64,000 bases of DNA, taken from positions 4,949,001 through 5,013,000 of the forward strand of contig NZ_CP070982.1 in the NCBI RefSeq assembly GCF_018417595.1, given 5' to 3'. Of the stretch, positions 44,244 through 53,065 are shown piece after piece. Position 1 is the stretch's first letter. Every line of letters begins with the position of its first letter. The translations under genes and the position numbers were made by a program. The notes under the pieces were generated by a model that saw only the letters and a list, made by a program, of their open reading frames with translations, did no database searches and was not told the DNA's origin. The stretch is from Pseudomonas entomophila (GTDB taxonomy: Bacteria > Pseudomonadota > Gammaproteobacteria > Pseudomonadales > Pseudomonadaceae).

Positions 44244-45026
44244 ATGGCCAAAGCCAGCACCAGCGCCGACAACGGCAAACAGAAGGTCCGCTCGGCGGAA
44301 GTCGGTACCGACATCCTCAAGGCCCTGGCTGAACTGTCCCCCTCCACCTCGCTGTCGCGCCTTGCTGAACATGTGCAGATGCCGGCGAGCAAGGTCCACC
44401 GCTACCTGCAGGCTTTGATCGCCAGCGGCTTCGCCGAGCAGGACCCGGCCACCAACCATTACGGCTTGGGCCGCGAGGCGTTGCGGGTGGGGATGGCGGC
44501 GCTGGGCAGTATCGATGTGTTGAAGGTGGCGGCATTGCCGCTGTCGCAGTTGCGCGACGAGCTCAACGAAAGCTGCTTCATCGCGGTGTGGGGCAACCAG
44601 GGCGCGACGGTGGTCAGCATCGAGCCGGCGGTGCGCGCGGTGACGGTGGTGACACAGATCGGCTCGGTGCTGCCGCTGCTGAGCTCATCCACCGGGCTGG
44701 TGTTCGCCGCCCATTTGCCCGAGCGGGAAACCGTCGAGTTGCGCGACCAGGAACTGGCCGCGCGGCAGCAGACTGCCGACGACTATACGGCGCTGCTGGA
44801 GCAGATCCGCCAGCGCGGCCTGCACCATGTGCACGGCCTGCTGATGCCCGGGGTGGACGCCCTGTCCGCCCCGGTGTTCAACGCCATGGGCCAGATCGCC
44901 GCAGTGATGACCGTGGTCGGGCCGACCTCGATCTTCCACGCCGATGAGCAGGGGCCTGCGGCGCAACGCCTGCTGGCGGCCGCAGGGGCCGTCAGCAGGC
45001 GGATGGGACATGACGCGGTACCCTAG
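44244..45026 (+). CDS. hmgR: IclR-family repressor HmgR
   Basis: 260 residues. N-terminal winged HTH (about 20-80; TSLSRLAEHVQMPASKVHRY, LQALIASGFAEQ) and the C-terminal IclR effector domain (about 95-255; LNESCFIAVWGNQGATVVSI). Represses hmgA-fahA-maiA; homogentisate is the known inducer in P. putida. Divergent position and the palindrome upstream support this assignment. Confidence 0.92.
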   Translation: MAKASTSADNGKQKVRSAEVGTDILKALAELSPSTSLSRLAEHVQMPASKVHRYLQALIASGFAEQDPATNHYGLGREALRVGMAALGSIDVLKVAALPLSQLRDELNESCFIAVWGNQGATVVSIEPAVRAVTVVTQIGSVLPLLSSSTGLVFAAHLPERETVELRDQELAARQQTADDYTALLEQIRQRGLHHVHGLLMPGVDALSAPVFNAMGQIAAVMTVVGPTSIFHADEQGPAAQRLLAAAGAVSRRMGHDAVP

Positions 45027-45117
45027 TGTCCGGTCTCGACAACAAGCTGTTCACTTTTGGCGGCGTCTTGGGCGCCCGGCCGGGTCGGCAGCCTATCATC
45101 GCCGCGCATACCTCACT

Positions 45118-48100
45118 TCAGCGGGTGAGGTGCTCCGGCTCCTGCTGGCCAACGGACAATTGCGTATACCACGCCAGCTCTTGCTCGAATGTGCCATAAA
45201 GCTGCTTGGTCGTGAGCCCCCCGGCCTCCAGGAACATTTCGTGCTTTTCGTACAACGCCTTGAGCAACTGGACTTGCTTCTTGAGCCACAGGCTCAACGC
45301 GGATGACGGCCCAGGGAACAGGCTCGACCAAAGTTTGCTGCCCTGGTCGAACAGCCGGGTACCGTAGAACTTCAACACACCGGTAAACCCTGGCAAGTCG
45401 ACGACGCCTTTGAGCAGGGCGAACAGAGCGGCGGTCTTGTCACCATCGCGCAACGCCACGATGCTTCGGTAGAGCCCGACTCCAGCCTTGATGAAGCCCA
45501 GCACGATGCGGGCGGGCGGGAAGGCCAAGGCAACGGCATCCGCCACCAGGCCGACCAGCCAGAACACTTCCTGGGTGATACGCCTCGCCACGCTGTAGGC
45601 GTCCCGTTGCGCCTCAGCCAGCAAGCGCTTTATACGTTGGCGCAAAGCGACAGACAGGTCGCGAATGTTGTGCAGCACCTGCAACGACGCGGCGATCCTG
45701 TCATTCCCCGTGTCACCCGAGTCATCATTGGCGTCATCGATGCGCACCTCCTCGTACAGCTCGCGGATCAGCCGTTCATCGTCGGTCGCAATGTGTTCGT
45801 AGATCCAGTCCTTCATGGCAGCGCCTCGCCATTGCCCGACGAAGTCCCCGATCGTGTACAGATAGCCTCCCTCGGGGCCATCGCTGAGATAGATCAATGT
45901 GCCTTGCGCCTGCGAAGATTGCAGCAGATACCCACCGGGCACGCCGGCTCCATTGATTTTCAGCTCGGCCAGCTTGCAGTCATCGACGAAACTGCCCTGG
46001 TGAAACTGCATGCACACCGATTTCAGCCAATGGGCATGATCATCACTGAGGCGACCACTTTGCAAGGCCACCAGGCAATCCCGTTGAATTTTCATGCCGG
46101 TGATATGGCGATGCAGTTCAAGGGGCCTGGACTGGGCCTCTCCATCCGGGCCGAGGTAACTGCGATGAATCTCAGCGCAATACCGCTCTCCCAACCTTGC
46201 AGTCCGGATGTAGCCATCGATGAGCGGGTTACTCAAGTGCGACAAGTCCTGGCCAATGGTGGAAGAGATCCGGGCGAAATCCTTGAAATTGAAGTTGGCG
46301 GGATATCCACCTGCCACCACCTGGGTCAAGGATTGGCGAACACCGTCCTCCAACTCGACCTGCACGGTATCGGCATCGATCCAACCGCCCGGATTGCCAG
46401 GGTAACGGTTGATGCGCTCGCTCACCTGCTCACGGGCATAGGCCATGAAAGTCGGTACTTCGGCAACTGCCTGGTAATCCGTCATGAGCACGCGTAACTC
46501 GTGGTCGATATCCACCACGCGTCGTTGCAAGGCTTCATCCGGCGCATCATACGCCGGCGGCCTGACCGGCTCGAGGTCGTCGAGAATCTTCAGCACCCTC
46601 AGGTCAGTCCAGTGCTGGATCAATTGATCCCAGCCATCGATGTTTTTCGCATGCACCTTGATCGTCTCGCGGGACCACTCCTGCGGCAGCCTGGCAATCA
46701 GCTTCAGATACCGAGCCAGTGCAGGGCGATGGGCATGCTGGACATGCTCGACAAGGTAGGCGCGCCCCTGCGGCGTGGCAGTCAGTGCACCTAATGCGAA
46801 ACTCATCTGCCCGGAGGAGTTGAACGCCTGTAGGTCACCCGCCGGTGACCCGGGCGCATAAAGCACATGGATATCATCGTTGTACAAATACAGGTGATCG
46901 GTCAGCAGCATTTCACGGTTGATGGACAACAAGGCCACATTGACCGTGCCTTCACTGGAAGGCTGCATGGCCGCCTCGAACAACGCTAGAGCCTTGCGGT
47001 CGATGCCTTGGAAATCCGCAGCCTTCCGGGCGAGTTGCAGGCGGGCCCCAAGTACCTTGCCCAACAGGTGGCGAATCCATTCACTCTCATAGAGGCGCTC
47101 GACCTGCTCGACATAACCCTGATGCAGTTGCAGTTCATCGGCGACTGTCGATACCCCGGCGCCCCCCAGGGCATCACGCAAGCCCTCATGCTGGACTGTC
47201 ACAGCCAAACGCTTACCGTGGTAGGCGCCGCCGCAGAACCACTCGAGCAGTGACACCACCTGCACTGGCGCATCTTGGGTGAAGTCATGCCGGATATGCA
47301 GTTGCACATCTTCTGCCTCCAAACCGGGGAAACCTTGGTCGGTCAACCAGAGACCGATTCGGTGCCTGGCATAGTCATAGAAATCGGTATGCCCAGATTG
47401 CTGGGCGAACTGGACCTCAGCCTCGTTCGCAGCCAGATCAAGCACCGACAGTTGCTCGGTGTCATCTGGCGGCAGGTTTCGCATCCAGTCTGGCGACAGG
47501 TCCTTGCGCAAAGAGCGCATGGTTTCAGCCACGCCCCCCTGCAATTGCTCGAACAGGGGTTCGAGGGCCACGGCAGCAGCCCCCGTATCATCCTCGACAG
47601 CGAGCGCCTTGAGCGCCAATTGGCGTTGCAACAGGCGCATCTCTTCGAGCAGATAGGCCTCAAGCGAAACCTCCAATGGCGTCAATGTCAGTTCCACGGA
47701 CGCCGCGTCCCGCAGTGCCGCACGCGATTGCTCAGTGATGAGCTGCTGCCAGCAACCCTCGATTTCCAGGTAGGCAACCAGGGTTTCAACCATACGCTGA
47801 TGCGTGTCGAACCAGACTACGCTACCCAAGCCGTAGAGAATGAACGGTTCTTCGTCATCGAACTGGCTGTGACTCAGTGCGAGAAAGCCTGGGATAGGCA
47901 CCTGCTCGCCCGCGTCCGTCATCAGTGAAACGGACGTCACCACCGGATCAGCATCTGGCAGCAGAGCCTCCATGTCCGCCTTGGGGGCACCACGGCGAAG
48001 GGCACGGGCACGTACCTGCAATATCAACAATTCGCGCAGTTGTTCACCGAGCCCTGCGGACTGTTCCTCCCACCACTTATCAGCACGTTTCTGCCACTGT

Positions 48101-48273
48101 TCATCCAACCAAAGCTCGGGGTCGTCGAGAGGCACATCACGCGGTGGAAGGCCGGGGGCCAGGGCCACTTGCGCCTGCAGCATCATGGCGAGTACGACAA
48201 AAGCGCTCAGGGTTTCTTGCTCAACGATCGGTGAAACCAAGACAGGGGCAGTGCCGGGGAAATGTGAGCTCAT
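45118..48273 (-). CDS. Large dermonecrotic-toxin-like protein of unknown function
   Basis: 1,051 residues from the ATG at 48273 (GAGATAGAAG upstream; an in-frame start at 48351 is weaker). Resembles the big Pseudomonas proteins annotated as dermonecrotic toxin domain/DUF6543: an N-terminal helical region, a middle part with FYDYARHRIGLWLTDQGFPG and DHLYLYNDDIHVLYAPGSPA, an ADP-ribosyl/protease-like region not recognisable by eye, and two long hydrophobic helices near the end (EVFWLVGLVADAVALAFPPA; KTAALFALLKGVVDLPGFTG). Relatives are often 1,200-1,800 residues, so this one may lack a C-terminal domain. No signal peptide, no immunity gene adjacent. Lower GC than neighbours; interrupts core genes, suggesting acquisition. 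Confidence 0.6.
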   Translation of the reverse strand: MSSHFPGTAPVLVSPIVEQETLSAFVVLAMMLQAQVALAPGLPPRDVPLDDPELWLDEQWQKRADKWWEEQSAGLGEQLRELLILQVRARALRRGAPKADMEALLPDADPVVTSVSLMTDAGEQVPIPGFLALSHSQFDDEEPFILYGLGSVVWFDTHQRMVETLVAYLEIEGCWQQLITEQSRAALRDAASVELTLTPLEVSLEAYLLEEMRLLQRQLALKALAVEDDTGAAAVALEPLFEQLQGGVAETMRSLRKDLSPDWMRNLPPDDTEQLSVLDLAANEAEVQFAQQSGHTDFYDYARHRIGLWLTDQGFPGLEAEDVQLHIRHDFTQDAPVQVVSLLEWFCGGAYHGKRLAVTVQHEGLRDALGGAGVSTVADELQLHQGYVEQVERLYESEWIRHLLGKVLGARLQLARKAADFQGIDRKALALFEAAMQPSSEGTVNVALLSINREMLLTDHLYLYNDDIHVLYAPGSPAGDLQAFNSSGQMSFALGALTATPQGRAYLVEHVQHAHRPALARYLKLIARLPQEWSRETIKVHAKNIDGWDQLIQHWTDLRVLKILDDLEPVRPPAYDAPDEALQRRVVDIDHELRVLMTDYQAVAEVPTFMAYAREQVSERINRYPGNPGGWIDADTVQVELEDGVRQSLTQVVAGGYPANFNFKDFARISSTIGQDLSHLSNPLIDGYIRTARLGERYCAEIHRSYLGPDGEAQSRPLELHRHITGMKIQRDCLVALQSGRLSDDHAHWLKSVCMQFHQGSFVDDCKLAELKINGAGVPGGYLLQSSQAQGTLIYLSDGPEGGYLYTIGDFVGQWRGAAMKDWIYEHIATDDERLIRELYEEVRIDDANDDSGDTGNDRIAASLQVLHNIRDLSVALRQRIKRLLAEAQRDAYSVARRITQEVFWLVGLVADAVALAFPPARIVLGFIKAGVGLYRSIVALRDGDKTAALFALLKGVVDLPGFTGVLKFYGTRLFDQGSKLWSSLFPGPSSALSLWLKKQVQLLKALYEKHEMFLEAGGLTTKQLYGTFEQELAWYTQLSVGQQEPEHLTR

Positions 48274-48585
48274 GACTTCTATCTCAATGCAATGTAGGAA
48301 ATTGCACAGTGCAGAAATCAGAAAAAACATAGCTGAGGGAAAGGTTGGCACAGGAGCCTACACTACCCTACGAAGCATCTACCGAAAGCGCTTCAGTAAA
48401 TGCCGAAAACGTTGGGGATTATCGCGGGCGATGTAATAGAGAATGTCAGAAGCAGGTATTTTTCCCATGGCAACAAGTGCTTATTCTTACCTCACTGGTC
48501 GGCACGAAGCGCTCTCCCCCCCGCCTTTCGGGCCACCATGGTTCACCGACGTTGATTTTGAAGCTCCTTGATCTACGTCTCGATT

Positions 48586-48616
48586 GGCCGCTGCGGTTGC
48601 AGCGGCCTTTTTTATT
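48586..48616 (+). terminator. Strong Rho-independent terminator of an unidentified plus-strand transcript
   Basis: GGCCGCTGC-GGTT-GCAGCGGCC followed by TTTTTTATT. No convincing protein gene ends here on the plus strand, so it may end a small RNA starting within 48350-48550. The gap 48274-48804 holds this terminator, a REP pair and otherwise nothing I recognise. Confidence 0.75.
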
Positions 48617-48691
48617 CCTGCAAGAATCACCGGCTTTTTCATGCCCTTATGGGGGGCGGTAAAAGGCCGGCTCCTTGAGCTGTGCAAAACC

Positions 48692-48780
48692 CTCTGTAGG
48701 AGCGGCTTTAGCCGCGATATATTCAACGCGGTCTGGCCCCAGCTTCGCGGGTGATCGCGGCTCAAGCCGCTCCTACAGAG
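48692..48780. repeat. REP inverted pair
   Basis: CTCTGTAGGAGCGGCTTTAG faces its near-perfect reverse complement ending CGCTCCTACAGAG; the inner part has a GCTTCGCGGGTGATCGC segment as in other BIMEs of the window. Confidence 0.85.
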
Positions 48781-48804
48781 GTCGCCCCCCCTCAGAGATG
48801 TTGC

Positions 48805-49719
48805 TTACACCAACGGGAACCGCTGCAAGTTCGCCATCATCTGCTGCAACGCCTGCAGGCTGTCCTGCGGATGCACCGCGTTTTCGAAATTGCCGATCTG
48901 CTCCCAGTTGTCCGCCACCTGTTCCGGCGTGAAGCCCTCGCGCGGATCGAAGCCCACACCCAGGCTGCGCTCCCAACGCACCTTACCGACCCAGCCACCA
49001 CCCACCTCGAACAACTGGCCGCTGTCCTGGCACTGCTCGCTGCCCAGGTACACCACCAACGGGCTGATCAGTTCCGGCTTGAGTTGTTCGAACACCTGGG
49101 CAGGGATCAGCCCTTCGGTCATGCGGGTCGCGCCGGTTGGCGCAATGGCGTTGACCAGGATGCCATTCTTGCTCCCCTCGATGGCCAGGGTGCGAGTCAG
49201 TCCGTAGAGCCCGAGCTTGGCCATGCCGTAGTTGGCCTGGCCGAAATTGCCGTAGATGCCCGACGTGGACGAGGTGAAGATCACCCGCCCCCAGTTCTGC
49301 GCGCGCAGGTGCGGCCATGCCGCGTGGGTGAGCTTGTAGGCGCCCTCCACATGCACGCGGTAAACCAACTCCCAGTCGCTGTCCTCCATCTTGTGGAAGG
49401 TCTTGTCGCGCAGGATGCCGGCGTTGTTCACCAGCACATCGACCTGGCCGAAGCTGTCCAGGGCCTGCTCGACGATGCGTGCGCCATCGGTGACCGAGTC
49501 ATGGTTGGCCACCGCCGTGCCACCTGCGGCGCGGATCTCCTCCACCACCCGGTCGGCCGCCGAGGCATTGGCGCCTTCGCCATGGGTGCTGCCGCCCAGG
49601 TCGTTGACCACCACCCTGGCCCCCCTGGCGGCGAACAGCAGCGCATGGGCCCGGCCCAGGCCGCCACCGGCCCCCGTGACAATCACCACTCGATCTTGCA
49701 GACGTACCGGCTCGCTCAT
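48805..49719 (-). CDS. SDR-family 3-hydroxyacyl-CoA dehydrogenase-like enzyme (MFE-2 N-domain type)
   Basis: 304 residues. Rossmann motif TGAGGGLG (about 16-23), NDLGG, NNAG, catalytic Ser then Tyr-x3-Lys (ANYGMAKLGLYGLTRTLAIE). The long C-terminal part (VGKVRWERSLGVGFDPREGF) after the core is typical of the peroxisomal multifunctional enzyme type 2/HSD17B4 group, which oxidises 3-hydroxyacyl-CoA. Probably a stand-alone beta-oxidation or steroid-like dehydrogenase. ATG at 49719; same strand as the hydrolase upstream. Confidence 0.85.
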   Translation of the reverse strand: MSEPVRLQDRVVIVTGAGGGLGRAHALLFAARGARVVVNDLGGSTHGEGANASAADRVVEEIRAAGGTAVANHDSVTDGARIVEQALDSFGQVDVLVNNAGILRDKTFHKMEDSDWELVYRVHVEGAYKLTHAAWPHLRAQNWGRVIFTSSTSGIYGNFGQANYGMAKLGLYGLTRTLAIEGSKNGILVNAIAPTGATRMTEGLIPAQVFEQLKPELISPLVVYLGSEQCQDSGQLFEVGGGWVGKVRWERSLGVGFDPREGFTPEQVADNWEQIGNFENAVHPQDSLQALQQMMANLQRFPLV

Positions 49720-49834
49720 GCTCAGGGCTCCAGGCAATGGATGGATGCAACCAGTCTCCGCCTGCCATGGGCGCCGGGCAATCAAGCCCACCGTGGCGAA
49801 TGCCGGGCGATAACGCCCGGCGATGTTCGTCCGG

Positions 49835-50740
49835 TCACGACCAGGCAACCTTCTGCGGGATGAAACTCAACGGCTGTTCACGAAACGCCAGGTAATGGCG
49901 CAACACCTGCACCGGCGCCTCGGTGTGCGGGTAGTGGCCGATCCCCTGCAGCACGACGGTGTCCGGATCCGGCACCACCTGCCGGTAACGCTCGACCATG
50001 TGCATGCCCGACAACGGGTCTACCGCGCCATTGATGAAGCGTAGCGGCACGCTCGCGCGCTGCAAGGCACTGACCCAGCGTTCACGCTGGGCCCGACGTT
50101 CGGGCAGGAAGTTGATGAGTTTGTGCAGGATGCGCGGGCCGTGATTGGCGGCGATCAGGCTCCAGTAGTCATCCAGGGCGCTCTCGCTGGGGTGCGTGCA
50201 GGGCCCGTAGACCTGGGTGACATTGCGCACCAGGTCGTCGCGCCCGAACGAGCGCCCGACCAGCCAGCCCAGGCGGCTGAGCAACAGTTTCTGGATCAGC
50301 AGCACCCGGCAGCTTTCCGGGAACAGCCCGCTGTTGAGAAACACGCAGCTGGCAATCTCCAGACGCTGCTCATGATGCCGCGCCAGCAGCTCCTGGGCCA
50401 CGCTGCCGCCGTAGTCGTGGGCCAGCAAGTGCACCGGCTGGTCGATCTGCAGGTGGGCGAGCAGCGCCTGTTGCAGGTCGGCCTGCTCCAGCAGGCTGTA
50501 GTCGTGGTCCGGGGGCTTGGCTGAATCACCGAAGCCCAGCATGTCGCAGGCCACCACACGGTAGCGTTGGGTGAGCGGTGCCCACAGGTAGTGCCAATCC
50601 CAGCTGGCGGTGGGGAAACCGTGAAGCAATAGCAGCGGCTCTCCTTGCCCTGCCGTCCAGTAGCGGATGCTCTGGCCTCGGAAGCTGAAACTCATGCTCC
50701 GGGTACGCCAGACGCACAGTGGTATCTCGGCCAGAGGCAT
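49835..50740 (-). CDS. Alpha/beta hydrolase
   Basis: 301 residues. Oxyanion HGFPTASWDWHYLW (about 39-52), nucleophile region LAHDYGGSVAQELL (Asp nucleophile as in haloalkane dehalogenases/epoxide hydrolases rather than Ser), acid and terminal His in GIGHYPHTEAP. Substrate unknown. Start at 50740 chosen by GGGA 8 nt upstream; an internal ATG at 50695 is also possible. Same strand as the SDR gene, 115 bp apart. Confidence 0.82.
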   Translation of the reverse strand: MPLAEIPLCVWRTRSMSFSFRGQSIRYWTAGQGEPLLLLHGFPTASWDWHYLWAPLTQRYRVVACDMLGFGDSAKPPDHDYSLLEQADLQQALLAHLQIDQPVHLLAHDYGGSVAQELLARHHEQRLEIASCVFLNSGLFPESCRVLLIQKLLLSRLGWLVGRSFGRDDLVRNVTQVYGPCTHPSESALDDYWSLIAANHGPRILHKLINFLPERRAQRERWVSALQRASVPLRFINGAVDPLSGMHMVERYRQVVPDPDTVVLQGIGHYPHTEAPVQVLRHYLAFREQPLSFIPQKVAWS

Positions 50741-50913
50741 CACGGTCGTCCCGGTGGGTAAGGGTCGGAATAGGGCAAGGCTGCGTTCATTGCAAGTCAC
50801 CTCGGCACATGCATGTGCTCTCTATGTCGAGGCACAGTCTAGAAGCCCCTACGACGGTGATAGGTCGCCTTGGCAGCCAGCCTGATGACCGTGCGAGTCA
50901 GTGGCACGAACGG

Positions 50914-51600
50914 TCACAGCAGCATGACCAGCAGTGGTGCGGCCAGCAGGTTGAGCAGGCCGGTCAGGACCATGACCAACCCGGCCACCGAACCCTCCTC
51001 GCGCCCCACTTCCTGGGCCCGGCTCACACCCGCGCCATGGGCGCCGACCCCGAACAGCGCGCCACGGGCCAGCGGCGTGCGCAACGGCAGCCAGCGCAGC
51101 AGCACGCCGCCAAACAGCGCGCCCAGCACCCCGGTGAACATCACGAACACCGCCGTCAGCTCCGGCACGCCGCCCAGGTCCTGGGCCACCGGCATGGCGA
51201 ACGGCGTGGTGATCGAGCGCGGCAGCAGCGACAGGCTGACCGCCTCGTCCAGCGCCAGCAGATGCGCCAGCACCCACGAACTGCCGATCGACGCCACGCT
51301 GCCGGCCAGCATGCCCACCAGCAGCGCCGGCCAGTGCCGGGCCAGCATGGCTCGCTGCTGCCAGATCGGCACGGCGAAAGCCACGGTCACCGGGCCCAGC
51401 ACACCCATCAGCCAATGGGTGTTGCGCGCGTATTCGGCGTAGGCGGTGTGCAGCGGCACGGCCACCGCCAGCAGCAGGGCCGGCACCAGGATCAACGGCG
51501 ACAACAGATAGCGCCCGCTGCGCCGGTACAGCCAGCGACTGCCGAGATAGGCCGCCAGGGTCAGCACAAGCCAGAACACCGGCATGGGCTCAAGGCTCAT
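50914..51600 (-). CDS. lrgB: LrgB/CidB-family membrane protein
   Basis: 228 residues, about seven TM helices. Family motifs are clear: WLMGVLGPVTVAFAVPIWQQ, ITTPFAMPVAQDLGGVPELT, GALFGVGAHGAGVSRAQEVG. Works with LrgA in holin-like control of murein hydrolase activity or, in newer views, pyruvate transport. Overlaps the lrgA stop by 11 bp. Confidence 0.93.
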   Translation of the reverse strand: MSLEPMPVFWLVLTLAAYLGSRWLYRRSGRYLLSPLILVPALLLAVAVPLHTAYAEYARNTHWLMGVLGPVTVAFAVPIWQQRAMLARHWPALLVGMLAGSVASIGSSWVLAHLLALDEAVSLSLLPRSITTPFAMPVAQDLGGVPELTAVFVMFTGVLGALFGGVLLRWLPLRTPLARGALFGVGAHGAGVSRAQEVGREEGSVAGLVMVLTGLLNLLAAPLLVMLL

Positions 51601-51976
51601 GGCGCAACCTCCAGCGGCACACCAGCTCCACGGTCACGGCGGTGACCACCATCACCAGCAAGGTGCTCACGGCTATTACCAGCAGGATGCGCCAGCCCTC
51701 GCTGCGCAGCAGGCTGCCGTAGTCCAGCAGGCTCATCAGCGCCGGGATGAAGAACAACAGCATCTCGGCCATCAGCCACTTGGCGCCCAGCTGCAAGGTG
51801 GCAGGCTTGACCACGCCGGTGGCAAACAGCGCCAGCAACAGGGCCAGGCCCATCACGCCACCAGGGATCGGCCAGGCAAGCCAGGCGGCGAGTTGGCCAC
51901 CGATCAGGAACAGGGCGAGCAACACCGCCAGCTCGGCGAGCAGGCGGAGGGTTTTCTTGAGTATTTCGGCATTCAT
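51590..51976 (-). CDS. lrgA: LrgA/CidA-family holin-like membrane protein
   Basis: 128 residues, four TM helices (LLAELAVLLALFLIGGQLAA; PIPGGVMGLALLLALFATGV; LMAEMLLFFIPALMSLLDYG; ILLVIAVSTLLVMVVTAVTV). The PIPGGVMG motif is the family signature. First gene of lrgAB, divergent from a LysR gene that carries an operator-like palindrome. Confidence 0.93.
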   Translation of the reverse strand: MNAEILKKTLRLLAELAVLLALFLIGGQLAAWLAWPIPGGVMGLALLLALFATGVVKPATLQLGAKWLMAEMLLFFIPALMSLLDYGSLLRSEGWRILLVIAVSTLLVMVVTAVTVELVCRWRLRHEP

Positions 51977-52053
51977 GGGCGGGGGTTCCTCGACAACGTG
52001 CCCATTGTAGAATTCGGCCACCCAGGCCAGAAGCGAATTGTTAGACTGATCGG

Positions 52054-52070
52054 CATTCCAAAATGGAATG
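52054..52070. promoter_or_regulatory. 17-bp palindrome between lrgA and its LysR regulator
   Basis: CATTCCA-AAA-TGGAATG, a perfect 7-3-7 inverted repeat containing a T-N11-A LysR-type core (ATTCC...GGAAT). It ends 6 bp before the LysR start and 78 bp before lrgA, so binding would repress the regulator's own translation start region and could activate lrgA. Confidence 0.65.
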
Positions 52071-52076
52071 GTGATC

Positions 52077-52955
52077 ATGGAATTCAAACAACTGCGCAGT
52101 TTCATCGAGGTTGTCCATCGCGGCGGCTTCACCCAGGCGGCGAGCACCTTGCACATCAGCCAGTCGGCAGTAAGCAAGCAGGTCGCCCAGCTGGAGCAAG
52201 CCATCGGCCAGCCCTTGCTGGAGCGACAAGGCTCGCAACTGCACCTGACCGCCGCCGGGCGCATCGTCCTGCAACGCGGCGAAGTGCTGATGCGCCAGCG
52301 CCAGGAACTGCTCAATGAACTGGACGACTTGAGCCAGCTGGCCCGTGGTGAGCTGCGCCTCGGCCTGCCGCTGCTGGGCAGCGATGCTCTTTTTGCCGGA
52401 CTTTTCGCCGAATACCGGCGACGCTACCCGAATATCAGCGTGCATTTGCTCGAAGGCGGCAGCCGCATGGTCGAGCAGGCGGTCAAGAGCGGAGAGCTGG
52501 AGCTCGGTGGCAGCCTGACACCAAGCGATCCGGCGTTCGACTACCAGCCGTTCTGCAACGAGGCGTTGGAAGCCTTGCTGCCGGCCGATCATGCCCTGGC
52601 GGGGCAGGCCGAGGTCGAACTGGGGCAACTGGCCGATACGCCGTTCCTGCTGTACCAGCGCAGCTTCGTGCTCAACGATCGCTTGCTCAGCGCTTGCCAG
52701 CAGGTGGGGTTCACGCCGAAGGAAGGCGGGCGCAGTGGCCAGGCGGACTTTCTCGCCGCGCTGGTGGCGGCGGGCCAAGGCGTGGTGCTGTTGCCGGGCA
52801 TCGTGGCGCGGGCGCTGGAGCGGCCCGGGGTGGTGCGCCTGCCGTTGCGGGCGCCGGATTACCTGAAGTGGGATATCGCCTTCATCTGGCGGCGGGGGGC
52901 GTACCTGTCGCGGGCGGCGAAGGCGTGGCTGGCATTGCTGCGGGAACCCCGTTGA
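52077..52955 (+). CDS. LysR-family regulator, divergent from lrgAB (CidR-like)
   Basis: 292 residues. HTH about 1-60 (EFKQLRSFIEVVHRGGFTQA; ISQSAVSKQVAQLEQAIGQP) and an effector domain. The ATG at 52077 (MEFKQL) is preferred to the one at 52068 because LysR proteins begin so. Its adjacency to lrgAB matches the CidR arrangement known from Staphylococcus and P. aeruginosa; control of lrgAB is inferred. Confidence 0.87.
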   Translation: MEFKQLRSFIEVVHRGGFTQAASTLHISQSAVSKQVAQLEQAIGQPLLERQGSQLHLTAAGRIVLQRGEVLMRQRQELLNELDDLSQLARGELRLGLPLLGSDALFAGLFAEYRRRYPNISVHLLEGGSRMVEQAVKSGELELGGSLTPSDPAFDYQPFCNEALEALLPADHALAGQAEVELGQLADTPFLLYQRSFVLNDRLLSACQQVGFTPKEGGRSGQADFLAALVAAGQGVVLLPGIVARALERPGVVRLPLRAPDYLKWDIAFIWRRGAYLSRAAKAWLALLREPR

Positions 52956-52969
52956 TTTGGCTCGAGCCC

Positions 52970-53056
52970 TGCAGGAGCGGCTTCAGCCGCGATCACCCGC
53001 GAAGCGGGTGCCAGACACCGCGTTGCCTGCATCGCGGCTGAAGCCGCTCCTACAGG
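52970..53056. repeat. Three-stem REP/BIME, second copy of the 19135 element
   Basis: Outer arms GCAGGAGCGGCTTCAGCCGC and its reverse complement, an inner ACCCGCGAAGCGGGT hairpin, and the same GATC spacing as at 19135-19219. Between the converging LysR and flavodoxin genes. Confidence 0.88.
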
Positions 53057-53065
53057 TGCACCACA

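Noticed and set aside
48487-48660. Possible minus-strand small protein beginning MKKPVILAGIKKAAA
   Set aside because: SD spacing is too short, the frame runs through the terminator hairpin and composition is low-complexity; the terminator explains the sequence better.
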